From positions 1 to 49,477 of the forward strand of contig JAIXOR010000018.1 in assembly GCA_027486655.1 (NCBI GenBank): a stretch of DNA of 49,477 nt, given 5' to 3'. Source of the stretch: Verrucomicrobiaceae bacterium (GTDB taxonomy: Bacteria > Verrucomicrobiota > Verrucomicrobiia > Verrucomicrobiales > Akkermansiaceae). The notes below the pieces were generated by a model. That model saw only the letters and a list, made by a program, of their open reading frames with translations, searched no databases and was not told the DNA's origin. Position numbers and translations under genes: made by a program. Of this stretch, positions 19,634-28,392 are shown piece by piece. The first letter of the stretch is position 1. The number at the start of each line of letters is the position of its first letter.

Positions 19634-20035
19634 ATGAAAACCCGATTCCTTCTCCTTCTTGTCGCCGCATTCGCCGCAAGCTGCGCCCCGGCAAAGGTTC
19701 AGCGCCACGCGTGGGTCACCGGCCTCAAGCCGGAAAAGGCCGACTACTACCGCAAGCTCCACGCCAACCCCTGGCCGTCCGTCAACAAGACACTCAAGGA
19801 CTGCCACATCCGGAACTTCTCAATCTACGAACGCGATATCAACGGAAAGACCTATCTTTTCGCCTATCTCGAATACACCGGCAAGGACTTCGATGCCGAC
19901 ATGAAGAAGATGGCCGCCGATCCGGAAACCCAACGCTGGTGGAAGGAAACCGATCCCTGCCAATCCCCGCTGCCGGACGCGCTCAAGGCCGGCAAGATCT
20001 GGTCGGACACCAAGGAGATCTATCACTTGCCGTGA
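19634..20035 (+). CDS. Lipoprotein mutarotase of the RhaM (L-rhamnose mutarotase) family
   Basis: 133 residues. The N-terminus is a lipoprotein signal (MKTRFLLLLVAAFAASC, Cys at 17). The rest is a small ferredoxin-like domain of the L-rhamnose mutarotase family (PF05336): HAWVTGLKPEKADYYRKLHA, IRNFSIYERDINGKTYLFAY, and the MKKMAADPETQRWWKETDPC block. Family members interconvert alpha and beta anomers of L-rhamnose or L-fucose. The classical enzyme is cytoplasmic; this one appears anchored in the envelope. It starts 16 bases after the symporter and its TGA overlaps the next GTG start. Confidence 0.88.
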   Translation: MKTRFLLLLVAAFAASCAPAKVQRHAWVTGLKPEKADYYRKLHANPWPSVNKTLKDCHIRNFSIYERDINGKTYLFAYLEYTGKDFDADMKKMAADPETQRWWKETDPCQSPLPDALKAGKIWSDTKEIYHLP

Positions 20036-21054
20036 AAACCCTGCGCCTGGAAGAACCCGGATCGCTGCGCTGGATCGAGGTCGCCGACCCGGTTCCCTCG
20101 GAAGGCGAGGCTCTCGTCCGCGTCCGACGCTGCGGCGTGTGCGGCACGGACGTCCACGCCCTGGCCGGCAAGCAGCCCTTCTTCAGCTATCCACGCCGCC
20201 TAGGCCACGAGCTCTGCGTGGAAGTGCTGTCTGCTCCCCAAGGCTCGCCTCTAACACCCGGCGACCTCTGCGCGGTGGAGGCCTACGACTTCTGCGGCAC
20301 CTGCCCGCCCTGCCGTTCCGGAAAAACCAACTGTTGCAAAAACCTGCGTGTGCTCGGGGTTCATGTCGACGGTGGCCACGCGCCCCTCATGGCCTTGCCT
20401 GCCGACAAGCTTCACCGCGCGACGTCACTCACGCCGGAGCAGATCGCCTTGGTCGAACCACTGGTGATCGGAGCCCACGGCATCGAACGCGCGGCGCTCC
20501 AGACCGGCGAACCCACCGTGATCCTCGGCATGGGACCCATCGGGCTGGCCGCCGCGATCTTCGCCAAAGCCGCAGGTGCCAACGTCGTGTGCGTGGACGT
20601 GCAGGAGGACCGGCTCCGTTTCGCCACGGAAACCATGGACCTCGGCACCCCGATGACGGCCGGCCCGGATCTCGCGGATCATCTCACCAAACACTTCGGC
20701 CAGCTTCCCTCGGCCGTGATCGACGCCACCGGAAACCCGGCATCGATGAAGTCCTCCTTCCTGCTCGCGGAACACGGGGCACGCATCGTCTTCCTCGGCC
20801 TGTTCATCGGTGAAATGACCTTCGACGACCCGAACTTCCATCGCCGCGAACTCACCCTCATGGCCAGCCGCGCGGGACTTACGGAAACCTTCCGGGAGGT
20901 CATCCACTTGATGGAAGCGGGCCGCATCGACGTGCAGCCGCTCATCACGCACCGCTTCGATTTTGCGGACACCGCCGAACGCCTTCCTTCGCTTCACCTC
21001 GAAGCCGGCCTGGTGAAGGCCATGATCGACTTCGACTCGTTTCCCCAGTCATGA
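20032..21054 (+). CDS. Zinc-dependent alcohol/sugar dehydrogenase (MDR family)
   Basis: 340 residues from a GTG overlapping the previous stop by four bases. Catalytic zinc ligands are in CGVCGTD (Cys) and LGHE (His-Glu). The structural zinc loop is CGTCPPCRSGKTNCC. The NAD-binding motif is ILGMGPIGLAA (GxGxxG type). It resembles sorbitol/threonine/galactitol-type dehydrogenases. In this operon it may oxidise L-fucose or a downstream deoxy-sugar acid; the substrate cannot be read from sequence. A much longer in-frame ORF begins in the mutarotase gene but is an out-of-frame shadow there. Confidence 0.9.
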   Translation: MKTLRLEEPGSLRWIEVADPVPSEGEALVRVRRCGVCGTDVHALAGKQPFFSYPRRLGHELCVEVLSAPQGSPLTPGDLCAVEAYDFCGTCPPCRSGKTNCCKNLRVLGVHVDGGHAPLMALPADKLHRATSLTPEQIALVEPLVIGAHGIERAALQTGEPTVILGMGPIGLAAAIFAKAAGANVVCVDVQEDRLRFATETMDLGTPMTAGPDLADHLTKHFGQLPSAVIDATGNPASMKSSFLLAEHGARIVFLGLFIGEMTFDDPNFHRRELTLMASRAGLTETFREVIHLMEAGRIDVQPLITHRFDFADTAERLPSLHLEAGLVKAMIDFDSFPQS

Positions 21055-22163
21055 ACATCACCCGCCTTGAGCCCATCATCCTGCACGCGCCGGTCACCCG
21101 GGGCGGCATCGCGGACAGCACCCACTCCCTCACCCACTGGGGCGCGCCCGGCTTGGCGATCCACACCGACAGCGGCCACATCGGCTACGGCTTTTCCGGC
21201 ACCCACGCCCACCTGCCCACCGACCGGCTCATCGTCGAATGCATCGTCGACAGCTTCGGTCCCTTGCTCATCGGCGAGGACCCGCGCGAGGTCGTCGCAC
21301 TGTGGGAAAAACTCCACAAGAAGTCCGAGATCTACTGGGTCGGCCGGGCAGGCATCACCCACCTCGCGCTCGGTGCCATCGATATCGCGCTCTGGGATCT
21401 CAAGGCGAAGGCCGCCGGAGAACCGCTATGGAAACTGTTAGGCGGATCGGCTTCGAAAAAAGTGGAAGCCTACAACACCGACGGCGGCTGGCTCAACTGG
21501 TCGTTGGAAACCATGGTCTCCGACTGCAAGCGCCTGGTCGAGGAGGACGGCTACCGCGCCGTGAAACTCAAGGTCGGCGGGCCGAATCCGAAGGAGGATC
21601 TGCGCCGGGTGGAGGCTGTTAGAAACGCCTTGGGGCCGGACATCCGCATCATGACCGATGCCAACGGCCGCTGGACGCTGCCGCAGGCGATCCAGACCGC
21701 CGGCCGGCTCGTGGACTTCGACATCGCGTGGATCGAGGAGCCGATCTACTTCGACGACGTCGAAGGCCACCGCCGCCTCGCGGAGACCATCGGCACGCCC
21801 ATCGCGCTCGGCGAGCAACTCTACACCGCGCAGCAGTTCCGCGATTTCATCCACGCCGGGGCGGTCCATTACGTGCAGCCGGACGTCGTCCGGCTCGCCG
21901 GGGTTACCGAGTTCTGGCAGGTCGCCGACATGGCGCGCTGCTACAGCCTGCCGGTGGTGCCGCACGTCGGCGACATGTGCCAGGTCCACCAGCACGTCTG
22001 CTTCGCGCATCCGGCTTGCGGCCTCTTGGAATACATCCCATGGCTGCGCGATTGGATGGAGGAACCCGCGAAGATCGAAGGTGGATTTTACATCGCGCCG
22101 CAGGCCCCGGGCGCCGGGATGACGCCGAGCCGCAAGGCGCTCGAAACCATCAACATGATCTGA
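21051..22163 (+). CDS. Enolase-superfamily (MR/MLE) sugar acid dehydratase
   Basis: 370 residues, start overlapping the previous stop (ATGA). Enolase-superfamily features are visible: VKLKVGG with the KxK pair (Lys 172, 174), metal ligands near Asp 203 (TDANGRW), Glu 229/230 (WIEEP) and Glu 255 (LGEQ), and the catalytic His in PHVGD (about 305). This is the mandelate-racemase subgroup pattern that dehydrates sugar acids. It is the first of two such enzymes in the operon and is only distantly similar to the second, so it may handle another acid, for example galactonate- or rhamnonate-like. Two TGTTAG hexamers fall inside. Confidence 0.88.
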   Translation: MNITRLEPIILHAPVTRGGIADSTHSLTHWGAPGLAIHTDSGHIGYGFSGTHAHLPTDRLIVECIVDSFGPLLIGEDPREVVALWEKLHKKSEIYWVGRAGITHLALGAIDIALWDLKAKAAGEPLWKLLGGSASKKVEAYNTDGGWLNWSLETMVSDCKRLVEEDGYRAVKLKVGGPNPKEDLRRVEAVRNALGPDIRIMTDANGRWTLPQAIQTAGRLVDFDIAWIEEPIYFDDVEGHRRLAETIGTPIALGEQLYTAQQFRDFIHAGAVHYVQPDVVRLAGVTEFWQVADMARCYSLPVVPHVGDMCQVHQHVCFAHPACGLLEYIPWLRDWMEEPAKIEGGFYIAPQAPGAGMTPSRKALETINMI

Positions 22164-22167
22164 CATC

Positions 22168-22926
22168 ATGAACCCGTTCTCGCTCGAAAACGAAACCGCC
22201 CTCATCACTGGCGGCGGCACGGGCATCGGCCTCGGCATCGCCCGCTGCATGGTGCAGTCCGGAGCCCGCGTCGTCCTCGTCGGCCGCCGCGAGGAACCCT
22301 TGTCCATCGCTTGCAAGGAACTCGGACCCTCGGCTTCCTATGTGATTCACGACATCACATCGCTGGATCACACGGGAGCGCTCGTCGAATCCGCGGAGAA
22401 AGCCGCCGGCAGCCCGATTTCGATCCTGGTAAACAACGCGGGCACCCATCTCAAGAAACCCGCCGTCGATACCAGTCCCGCGGAGTTTCAATCCGTCATC
22501 ACCACCCATGTCATCGCCGCACACGCGCTCACACGCGGCTTTCTGCCCGGCATGATCGAACGGGGCCGTGGCTCCATTCTCTTCACCTCCTCGATGGCCG
22601 CCTTCATGGGCGTTCCCCAGGTGATCGCCTACGCGGCGGCGAAAAGCGCTTACTTCGGCATGGTCTCCACCCTCTCCGCGGAACACGCCGCCCAGGGCAT
22701 CCGCGTCAACGCCATCGCCCCGGGCTGGATCTTCAGCGAAATGTCCCGCAAGGCCCTCGACAGCGATCCCGCCCGCAAAGCCAAGGTGCTCTCGCGCATC
22801 CAAATGGGCCGCATGGGCGAGCCCTCCGACATCGGCTGGGCCGCGGTTTACCTTTGCTCGAATGCGGCCGCATACATCACAGGGGTGACCCTCCCCGTCG
22901 ATGGTGGTGCGACCGCCGGATTCTAA
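22168..22926 (+). CDS. SDR-family oxidoreductase 1
   Basis: 252 residues, classical short-chain dehydrogenase. The cofactor motif is [10 protein letters not shown] (residues about 14-23), NNAGTH follows, catalytic Ser lies in FTSSMAAF and the YxxxK pair in YAAAK. The C-terminal [11 protein letters not shown] is typical. It resembles gluconate-5-dehydrogenase or 2-deoxy-gluconate-3-dehydrogenase types. In a fuconate pathway it could oxidise L-fucose or 2-keto-3-deoxy-fuconate. It starts 4 bases after the dehydratase. Confidence 0.9.
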   Translation: MNPFSLENETALITGGGTGIGLGIARCMVQSGARVVLVGRREEPLSIACKELGPSASYVIHDITSLDHTGALVESAEKAAGSPISILVNNAGTHLKKPAVDTSPAEFQSVITTHVIAAHALTRGFLPGMIERGRGSILFTSSMAAFMGVPQVIAYAAAKSAYFGMVSTLSAEHAAQGIRVNAIAPGWIFSEMSRKALDSDPARKAKVLSRIQMGRMGEPSDIGWAAVYLCSNAAAYITGVTLPVDGGATAGF

Positions 22927-22942
22927 CCCCACATCACGAACC

Positions 22943-23710
22943 ATGCTCCTCCAAGACAAAGTCATTTTCCTCACCGGGGGTTCCACCGGCATCGGCCTGG
23001 ACTGCGCAAAAGCCTATGCCGCGGAGGGTGCGAAGGTCGCTCTGGTGGCCCGCAACGGAGCCCTCGCCGAACAAGCCGCCGCGGACCTGGGGCCGGACCA
23101 CCTCGGCTTCGCCTGCGATGTCTCGATCGACGCCGATGTGAAGTCCGCCATCGACCGCGTGCTTGCCCGTTTCGGAAGACTCGACGCCATCCACAACAAC
23201 GCCGGCATCGCCACGCCCAGCAAGCCCTTGCATGAGACCAGCGATGACGAGTGGGACGCGCTTTTCAACATCAACCTCAAGAGCGTGCTGCACACCACCC
23301 GGCACGGAATCGCCTCCCTGCGCGAAACCCGCGGCTGCATCCTCAACACCTCGTCGCTTGTCGGCGTGATCGGCCAGGAGATCCACGCCGCCTACACCGC
23401 CACCAAGGGCGGGATGAACACGCTCACCAAGTCCATGGCACTCGACTATGCCGCAGACGGCATCCGCGTGAACGCCGTGTGCCCGGCTGGCACCTGGACA
23501 CCCATGCTGCGGGTCTGGGCCGCCGAGCAACCGGATCCCGCCGGCATCTCGAAGTATCTCGACGACATCCACCCGCTGGGCCACTGCCCGGAAGGCGATG
23601 TGATCGCGGATGCCTGCGTGTTCCTTCTCTCGGAAAAGTCCCGCTTCATCACCGGGCACATCATGCATGTCTCCGGCGGCGCCGAGATCGGATACCGCCG
23701 CACTTGTTAG
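22943..23710 (+). CDS. SDR-family oxidoreductase 2
   Basis: 255 residues. Motifs are TGGSTGIGLD, CDVS (the Asp of classical SDRs), NNAG, NTSSLVG, YTATK and VSGGAEIGY. It is closest in feel to 2-keto-3-deoxy-L-fuconate dehydrogenases and L-fucose dehydrogenases, so it and the preceding SDR could be the two NAD-dependent oxidation steps of the non-phosphorylating fucose pathway; the assignment is inferred. I use the ATG at 22943 because MLLQDKVIFLTGG is the normal SDR beginning. The gene ends ACT TGT TAG, again a TGTTAG hexamer used as Cys-stop. Confidence 0.9.
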   Translation: MLLQDKVIFLTGGSTGIGLDCAKAYAAEGAKVALVARNGALAEQAAADLGPDHLGFACDVSIDADVKSAIDRVLARFGRLDAIHNNAGIATPSKPLHETSDDEWDALFNINLKSVLHTTRHGIASLRETRGCILNTSSLVGVIGQEIHAAYTATKGGMNTLTKSMALDYAADGIRVNAVCPAGTWTPMLRVWAAEQPDPAGISKYLDDIHPLGHCPEGDVIADACVFLLSEKSRFITGHIMHVSGGAEIGYRRTC

Positions 23711-23724
23711 AAACCAAGCATACC

Positions 23725-25383
23725 ATGAAAACCACCGCACTGCTCATCGCATCGCTGCTCGGCACCGCCACGCTGCCGGGTGCGGAAGTCGCTTCTCCGG
23801 CGCGTCCGGACGCCATCGCCAGATGGCGGGACGCCCGCTTCGGGATGTTCATCCACTGGGGACCGGTGAGCCTCAAAGGCACGGAAATCGGCTGGTCGCG
23901 CGGTGCCCAGGTGCCCCTGGAGGAATATGACAATCTCTACAAGCGCTTCAATCCGGAGAAGTTCAACGCGGACGAATGGGTGGCCGTCGCCAAGGCGGCG
24001 GGCATGAAATACATGGTGCTCACCACCAAACATCACGACGGATTCTGCCTGTGGGACAGCAAGCAGACCGATTACGACATCATGTCCACGCCCTTCAAAC
24101 GGGACGTGGTGAAGGAACTCTCCGATGCCTGTCGGAAGGGTGGCATCGCGTTTGGAACCTATTACTCCACCTGCGATTGGCATCACCCGGATTTCCCGCT
24201 GACCAGCCCCGGCGGCAAGAAGGTGCGCGAGACATCCAATCTGGACCGCTACACCGAGTATCTGAAAGCGCAGACCAAGGAACTCCTCTCCTACGGCCCG
24301 CTTTTCACATTGTGGTATGACGTTCCCCAGAAGTTCGACAAGGAACGCGGCGCGGGCGTCATCAACATGGCACGCGCCATCCAGCCGGACATCGTGATCA
24401 ACAACCGCACCGGACATCCTGGCGACTATGACACCCCCGAGCAACGGATCGGCGGATTCCAGATCGATCGTCCATGGGAAACCTGCATGACCATCTGCCA
24501 GCAGTGGGCGTGGAAACCCGACGACCGGATGAAATCGCTCGAGGAATGCATCCGCACGCTGATCCGCACCAATGGCGGCGATGGCAACCTGCTCTTCAAC
24601 GTGGGCCCGCAACCCGATGGACTCATCGAGCCGCGCCAGGTCGAGAGGCTCAAGGAGATGGGCGCATGGCTGGGCAAAAACGGCGAGGCGGTGTATGGCA
24701 CCCGCGGCGGCCCTTGGAAGCCTTCGTCGCACATGGTCAGCACCCGCAAGGGCAACAGGATCTATCTCCACCTCCTGGGCAAGACGGCGGGACCGGTCAG
24801 CGTCCCCGCGCTGCCGGTGGCCATACGGTCCGCAAAGGTGCTCAACGGGCCCGCCATTCGAACCAACACCGCCGGGGATGCATTGTCATTCGAGATTCCT
24901 GAAAACTCATGGGACGCGATCGACACCATTGTGGAGCTCACGATCGATGGTGACTCGATGGACATCGCCCCGCTCAAGGCGGCGACGCGCTCCAGCATCC
25001 CCGGGGCAAAGGCCTCGGCGTCCGTCATCTATCAGAACGATCCCGGCTATGCGGCCTCCATGGTGCTCGACGGTGATCCGGAAACCCGCTGGGCGACTCC
25101 GGAGGGCACGCGGCAGTCCTGGCTGCAGATCGACTTCGCGAAGGAGACCACTCTCGGCAACCTCCAGATCGAAGAGGCCTACGCGGGCCACTCCAGCCGG
25201 GTGAAGGCCTTCGAACTTCAGAAAAGGGACGGCGGCACTTGGACCACGTTTCACAAGGGTGCAGGGCTGGGTGCGCACTTCAAGGCATCGTTTCCGAAGG
25301 TGACCACAACCGGCATCCGCCTCAACATTCTCGACGCCTCGGACGGCCCGACGATCTCTGAAGTCCTCATTCAACAACCATGA
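23725..25383 (+). CDS. Exported alpha-L-fucosidase, GH29, with C-terminal F5/8-type domain
   Basis: 552 residues with signal peptide (cleavage near PGAEVAS). The GH29 domain shows WRDARFGMFIHWGP (about 34-47), the TTKHHDGFCLWDS block (about 100-112) and LFTLWYD with the probable nucleophile Asp at about 199; WETCMTICQQWAW and NGGDGNLLFNVGPQPDG are further family signatures. The last about 140 residues (SVIYQNDPGYAASMVLDGDP, LQIDFAKETTLG) form a coagulation-factor 5/8 type (CBM32-like) module. It releases L-fucose from glycans, glycoproteins or fucoidan fragments, in the periplasm or outside. Confidence 0.95.
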   Translation: MKTTALLIASLLGTATLPGAEVASPARPDAIARWRDARFGMFIHWGPVSLKGTEIGWSRGAQVPLEEYDNLYKRFNPEKFNADEWVAVAKAAGMKYMVLTTKHHDGFCLWDSKQTDYDIMSTPFKRDVVKELSDACRKGGIAFGTYYSTCDWHHPDFPLTSPGGKKVRETSNLDRYTEYLKAQTKELLSYGPLFTLWYDVPQKFDKERGAGVINMARAIQPDIVINNRTGHPGDYDTPEQRIGGFQIDRPWETCMTICQQWAWKPDDRMKSLEECIRTLIRTNGGDGNLLFNVGPQPDGLIEPRQVERLKEMGAWLGKNGEAVYGTRGGPWKPSSHMVSTRKGNRIYLHLLGKTAGPVSVPALPVAIRSAKVLNGPAIRTNTAGDALSFEIPENSWDAIDTIVELTIDGDSMDIAPLKAATRSSIPGAKASASVIYQNDPGYAASMVLDGDPETRWATPEGTRQSWLQIDFAKETTLGNLQIEEAYAGHSSRVKAFELQKRDGGTWTTFHKGAGLGAHFKASFPKVTTTGIRLNILDASDGPTISEVLIQQP

Positions 25384-26600
25384 TCTCCCGCATCTCCACG
25401 CGCGACGCGCGCTATCCCATCGGTTCCGGCCACGGCTCGGACGCCATTCACAAGGATCCGGTGTATTCGTATGCCGTAACGCTTCTCACCGACGAGCAAG
25501 GGCGCACCGGCAGCGGGCTCGCTTTCACGCTCGGGGAGGGCAACGACCTGGTATGCCGGGCTGCGGAATTCTACGCGGAGCGGCTTCGCGGCCGCGACAT
25601 CGAGGAGATCATGGCGGACTTCGGCGCGCTGCAGAAGGAAATGGCCGATGAGCAGCAGTTCCGCTGGCTGGGACCCCACAAGGGCGTGGTCCAGCTCGCC
25701 CTGGCCTCCGTGACCAATGCCTGCTGGGACCTCTGGGCAAAGACCCGGGGCCTCCCCCTGTGGAAGCTCTTGTTGGAACTCACGCCCGCGCAAGTCGCGG
25801 CCACACTCGATCTTTCCTACCTCGAAGACGAGCTCAGCCACGCTCAGGCGGTCGATCTCCTGAGCACGCCGATGGCAAGCCGCGGTGCGCGCGAACGGGT
25901 TCTAACGGATGGCTATCCCGGCTATGACACCTCCGTCGGCTGGTTCAACTACAGCGACGATCAGGTGCGTGAAAACTGCAAGCGCGCGATCGACGCGGGA
26001 TTCACCGCGATGAAGTTGAAAGTCGGCTCCAAGGACCCGGAGCGGGACCTGCGGCGGGCGCGCATTGTGCGCGAGGTGGCCGGAGCACAGGCGCGGATCA
26101 TGGTGGACGCCAACCAGCAGTGGACGCTGCCGCAGGCGCTCGACATCTGCGCCAGGCTTGCGGAGATCGATCCTTTCTGGATCGAGGAGCCGACGCATCC
26201 GGACGACATCATCGGCCACAAGACACTGGCGGACGCGATCGCCCCGGTGAAGCTGGCGCTCGGCGAGCACGTGCCCAACCGGGTGATTTTCAAAAACTAC
26301 CTGCAAGCCGGCTGCGCGGGATTCATCCAGGTGGACGCCGTGCGTGTGGCCGGGGTGAGCGAGTTTCTGGCGGTGAGCCTGATGTGCAAACGCTTCGGTG
26401 TGCCGGTGGTGCCGCACGTGGGAGACATGGGCCAGCTTCACCAGCACCTCGTGCTCTTCAACCACATCGGCCTGGGCCTGCCCGCCGTTTTTCTTGAGCA
26501 CATTCCGCATCTTCGCAGTCACTTCGTGAACCCGGTGCGGGTGGAAGGCGGTGTCTATCAAACGCCGCAGGAGGCTGGAGCTTCCTGTGACTTGAAGTAA
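25380..26600 (+). CDS. L-fuconate dehydratase-like enzyme (MR/MLE, FucD/ENOSF1 type)
   Basis: 406 residues, overlapping the fucosidase stop by ATGA. The N-terminal segment SDAIHKDPVYSYAVTLLT is characteristic of L-fuconate dehydratases and of human ENOSF1. MKLKVGS provides the KxK pair (Lys 212, 214), metal ligands lie near Asp 243 (VDANQQW), Glu 269/270 (WIEEP) and Glu 296 (LGEH), and catalytic His in PHVGDMGQLHQH (about 346). It converts L-fuconate to 2-keto-3-deoxy-L-fuconate. At 406 residues it is slightly shorter than the roughly 430-440 residue FucD enzymes. It is the last gene of the operon. Confidence 0.92.
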   Translation: MISRISTRDARYPIGSGHGSDAIHKDPVYSYAVTLLTDEQGRTGSGLAFTLGEGNDLVCRAAEFYAERLRGRDIEEIMADFGALQKEMADEQQFRWLGPHKGVVQLALASVTNACWDLWAKTRGLPLWKLLLELTPAQVAATLDLSYLEDELSHAQAVDLLSTPMASRGARERVLTDGYPGYDTSVGWFNYSDDQVRENCKRAIDAGFTAMKLKVGSKDPERDLRRARIVREVAGAQARIMVDANQQWTLPQALDICARLAEIDPFWIEEPTHPDDIIGHKTLADAIAPVKLALGEHVPNRVIFKNYLQAGCAGFIQVDAVRVAGVSEFLAVSLMCKRFGVPVVPHVGDMGQLHQHLVLFNHIGLGLPAVFLEHIPHLRSHFVNPVRVEGGVYQTPQEAGASCDLK

Positions 26601-26703
26601 GGGTTTCGACCGGGTTTTTCGGCGATTGCGGAAAGCGGGGCGGACGGGCATGCTCGCTGCCACGGTGGCGGGTGGTGCATGCCGCCGCTCCAATCCGATT
26701 CCG

Positions 26704-28335
26704 ATGATCATGAAACGATGGCGCCTTTGTCCGCTTGCCGTATTCCTGTTGGTGGCGGCTCCGTTGCATGGCGCGCAGCCTCGGCGCTCGCCGGAGAACC
26801 AGGTGTTCCAGTTCTCACATTCCGGCATCCGAGCAGGATCCGCGACGGACAAGGCCACACTCTATCTTTGGATCCCCGGTGAATGCCGGAAAGTCCGGGG
26901 GCTGCTCGTGATGGGGACGAATGTTCCCGAGCACATGCTGGTCGGCCACGCGGAGATTCGCAGGGTCTGTGAGGAGAACGATCTGGGCTTGATCTGGTCC
27001 GTTCCCACGTTCTGGAACTTCGCCCGCGAGATGAAAGGGCGGGACAAGGAGCAGGTCGTGCTTTTCCTGGAGTTGCTGAAAGGCCTCGCGCGGACCTCGG
27101 GCTATGATGAAATCGAAAACGCGCCTCTTCTGCCGATGGGGGAGTCCGGCCACCTGTTGATGGTTTGTGGATTGGTCGACCAGGTTCCGGACCGCTGCAT
27201 CGCCGGCATCTGCATCAAGAACCCGCAGGCCCCGGAAAACCGGTCGGTTCCCATGCTCTGGACACTCGGCACCGCCCAGGAATGGGGGCAGGTCCGCACG
27301 GACGTCCGGGTTTCCTGGAAGGACAAGGCGCGCTCATACGACGGCTGGGCGGAGGAAAGGGCACGCTCGAACCAGGCGCTCAGCATGGCCGTGGAGGCAG
27401 GGACCGGGCATTTCCACTGCACCGATGAAATGGCGGCCTTCTTCGCCACTTACATCCGGGGAGCCTTGAAAGCGCGGCTGCCCGTCGATGGATCCACGGC
27501 GTTGAGGCCGGTCGACCTGGATGCCGGGTTTCTCGCAAACCTGCCGGTGCCGGGCCAGAACGAAGCCACGATCCTGCCGCACGCGGGAGCAACTGCGGAA
27601 CAGAAGAAGCGTGCGTGGTTTTTCGATCGCGCCACGGCCGAAGCCGCGATCCGGCTCTCCACTGCCGATTGGTCGGCGGACTCCCAATTTCTCGGTTTCC
27701 GTGAGGGCGAACACTGCTCCGTCCGGCCTTATGCGTTCAATTCCGTCACCGAAATCGTCGTGAAGACCGGGTCGGATTTCTCGGTTTCGGCTTTCGCGCA
27801 AAGCCGGATTCCCGACGGCTTCGTGGGGGCGGGCGAAGCGCTCCGGGTGCCGGACTCGCCGGTGGAGATCGATTGGATTTGCGGTCCCTTTTCACCGACC
27901 GGGAACGGGCGTTTCCAGGTGGCACTGGACCGAACGTGGAAGACCGGTGCGGCCGCTTATGCGATCGCCCACAGCCGTGGAGGTGGGGGGATCTGCCGCG
28001 CGGTGCAACCTGCGATCGTCCGGCTTCAGGAGAATACTCTGGGCATGGCGCAGTCGATCGATTTCCAAGCACTGCCGGCGGTCACGGACACGTCGGTTCC
28101 GGTGACGCTTGCGGCCAGCAGTTCCTCAGGGCTGCCGGTGTCGTTCTTCGTACGCGAGGGGCCCGCTGTCATTTCGGGAAACACGCTGAGTTTCACCCGG
28201 ATCCCTCCACGCAGCCGGTATCCGGTGCGTGTGACCATCGGCGCATGGCAGTGGGGCAGCTCTGAGGGCAACGCGGTGAAGACGGCACCGGTGGTGTTTC
28301 AATCGTTCGAGATCCAAGGTCCCTCCCGCCCGTGA
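26704..28335 (+). CDS. Exported alpha/beta-hydrolase-like protein with Ig-like C-terminus
   Basis: About 543 residues from ATG at 26704 (another in-frame ATG at 26710). A signal peptide (MKRWRLCPLAVFLLVAAPLHG) is followed by a domain with RGLLVMGTNVPEHM and PMGESGHLLMVCG. GESGH resembles the nucleophile elbow of alpha/beta hydrolases (GxSxG-like, with His in the last position). The final about 85 residues (SIDFQALPAVTDTSVPVTLAA, SGLPVSFFV, GNTLSFTRIP) are the Ig-like/MBG-type module common in Verrucomicrobia secreted proteins. It begins 103 bases after the operon and may be co-transcribed, but the exact reaction is unknown; an esterase acting on glycan decorations is only a guess. Confidence 0.68.
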   Translation: MIMKRWRLCPLAVFLLVAAPLHGAQPRRSPENQVFQFSHSGIRAGSATDKATLYLWIPGECRKVRGLLVMGTNVPEHMLVGHAEIRRVCEENDLGLIWSVPTFWNFAREMKGRDKEQVVLFLELLKGLARTSGYDEIENAPLLPMGESGHLLMVCGLVDQVPDRCIAGICIKNPQAPENRSVPMLWTLGTAQEWGQVRTDVRVSWKDKARSYDGWAEERARSNQALSMAVEAGTGHFHCTDEMAAFFATYIRGALKARLPVDGSTALRPVDLDAGFLANLPVPGQNEATILPHAGATAEQKKRAWFFDRATAEAAIRLSTADWSADSQFLGFREGEHCSVRPYAFNSVTEIVVKTGSDFSVSAFAQSRIPDGFVGAGEALRVPDSPVEIDWICGPFSPTGNGRFQVALDRTWKTGAAAYAIAHSRGGGGICRAVQPAIVRLQENTLGMAQSIDFQALPAVTDTSVPVTLAASSSSGLPVSFFVREGPAVISGNTLSFTRIPPRSRYPVRVTIGAWQWGSSEGNAVKTAPVVFQSFEIQGPSRP

Positions 28336-28372
28336 TTCCCGACCGGTGGCGAAGAACGCCACCGGTCGGGAA
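28336..28372. terminator. Bidirectional hairpin between convergent genes
   Basis: A perfect 16-bp inverted repeat (TTCCCGACCGGTGGCG / CGCCACCGGTCGGGAA) with a five-base loop starts directly after the stop of the 26704 gene and ends 20 bases before the end of the giant PATR gene. No T-run flanks it, so it is either a weakly canonical bidirectional terminator or an RNA-stabilising hairpin. Confidence 0.75.
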
Positions 28373-28392
28373 CGGTTGGGTTTGGTGGGAGG

